From: Melastoma dodecandrum
Taxonomy: Eukaryota; Streptophyta; Magnoliopsida; Myrtales; Melastomataceae
Length of the DNA stretch: 64,000 bases
NCBI GenBank assembly: GCA_029817715.1
Contig: JARUPY010000606.1
Span: 1,736,001-1,800,000, forward strand
Direction of reading: 5' to 3'
The notes under the pieces were generated by a model, which was not told the origin of the DNA, did not search any database, and saw nothing but the letters and a program-made list of their open reading frames with translations. The translations under genes and the position numbers were made by a program. Numbering within the stretch: the stretch's first letter is position 1; every line of letters starts with the position of its first letter. This document shows, piece after piece, positions 63,005 to 64,000 of this stretch.

Positions 63005-64000
63005 TTAATCATCATCCTCCAGGACATTCCTACGCCTCTGAATCTGGAATGAGAGAATCGATTCGAGACAATGTGTCAAAAGGAACTGAAAAGATAAAAG
63101 AATTGTAAAAGGGATACATGCAATAATCACTACAGGGGCAGCGGCACCTACCGTCACTTTTGGCTGCTTTGATGTTTGTGTATTGATTTGTTCGAGTATG
63201 GAGATGAGCCGCTCCTCAGATACCTTAAGAGCAAAGATATGTAATAAGCATGGTAATTGGTAATGCTGTTGAGAGATCGAAAGAAATATGATCGTCGCAG
63301 AAGATTCCTCATAAATAGCAATATTAACAAAATCCAGAGGACACTGCCGTACCTTCTCAGCAATCTGACCCATCTGAGTGGCTCGCAGTAAGACATCTTC
63401 CACCCCTCTTGCCTTGTCAGGTTTCACCAAGGCAATCCTAGCAACTGCAGGTAATGCATTGCCAAAGTAATGAACATGTCAGAATAAAAAAAGAATTTTT
63501 ATCAAAATGTAGGTTCTCTGTTGATAGCATATATCAGTTACTGACTGAATAAAAACCGGTACCGAGGTAAGGACAATATTAATCATGACAGAAACCTCCC
63601 TCCATTGACGGTTTCTCATCCCATAAAGCCATTCATACTATGAAACCTATGCATACACAAAGCTCTGGAGCTCTATAAGAATTCCTCTTCCGAATGGATT
63701 CTTGGAAAGATGGGAAATCAAATTGATATCATTGGATAAATGGAATCTTGGCAGCAATTTCACACACAATGCCGAAGGATATGGCAGTAATTAGAAAACA
63801 ATAATTAAAGCTACAATGCACATGAAAGACTACAAGAAAAAAACAATAGAACCCTTCTATAACAAAGACCCAAACTTACGCCTCTCCCGCGCTTCACTGG
63901 ATAAAATTTGACTAAGCATCATTTGCCTTCTTTCTTCAGCCTCCCTAATTAGACATTTCATAGCCATAAGCCCGAAATTTCAGATGCAGTCAATGACAAA
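63005..64000 (-). CDS. PDCD5: PDCD5 family protein (5' end beyond window)
   Basis: Four visible exons on the minus strand: 63944-63880, 63444-63353, 63223-63152 and 63043-63005. They join in frame to encode the C-terminal ~89 residues: 'EAEERRQMMLSQILSSEARE', 'LARIALVKPDKARGVEDVLL', 'VSEERLISILEQINTQTSKQ' and the end 'IQRRRNVLEDDD'. This is the conserved three-helix core and acidic tail of PDCD5 (TFAR19), a small DNA- and TRiC-associated protein linked to apoptosis in animals and little studied in plants. The N-terminal exon or exons (~35-45 residues) lie upstream, past position 64,000. The stretch 63,945-64,000 is intron. Confidence 0.93.

Overview
This is a stretch of flowering-plant nuclear DNA, most likely from a eudicot. 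The genes are split by short GT-AG introns, one gene encodes a light-harvesting chlorophyll a/b protein with a plastid transit peptide, and much of the window is plant LTR retrotransposons. No organism name can be read from the sequence with certainty.

Layout. (1) 1.6-8.4 kb is a small gene island: a cytochrome b561-domain membrane protein (+), a plastid SDR-type NAD(P)-binding protein (-), and a one-exon secreted Gnk2/DUF26 cysteine-rich protein (-). (2) 8.4-27.6 kb is gene-free and repeat-rich. It holds tandem arrays of a ~240-bp AT-rich unit in both orientations, an interstitial (CCCTAAA)n telomere-like tract inside one array, several large degenerate duplications, a cluster of palindromic 'TCGGAGT..ACTCCGA' hairpins, and a 2,018-bp solo LTR with a perfect 5-bp target-site duplication. 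(3) 27.85-32.2 kb is a complete 16-exon MCM3 replication-helicase gene (-) with two E2F-type sites just upstream. (4) 32,974-45,480 is a full-length 12.5-kb Tat-lineage Ty3/gypsy element (-) with two LTRs and a matching target-site duplication. Its polyprotein is broken, including a stop codon at the tyrosine position of the reverse-transcriptase YVDD box. On the opposite strand it carries an intron-bearing plant-mobile-domain-like gene with its own TATA box. (5) 45,682-53,486 is a second retrotransposon (-) that encodes only a chromovirus-type Gag (TR-GAG type). Its right-hand LTR is split by a ~5-kb GC-rich insertion full of hairpin repeats and a 1.42-kb tandem duplication. (6) 55-64 kb is a second gene island: intronless Lhcb1 (+), an 8-exon exostosin/GT47 glycosyltransferase (+), a two-exon two-pore K+ channel (-), and the 3' part of PDCD5 (-), which runs off the window.

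The host genes are unrelated single genes, not an operon or cluster. They cover plastid light harvesting and redox, DNA replication licensing, ion transport, glycan synthesis and secreted defence. The most unusual part is the transposon belt, above all the self-promoted, intron-containing antisense gene inside the Tat element, the Gag-only element, and the hairpin-rich GC insert nested in it. Exon boundaries were worked out by hand from splice sites, reading-frame continuity and family conservation. No alignments or searches were run.
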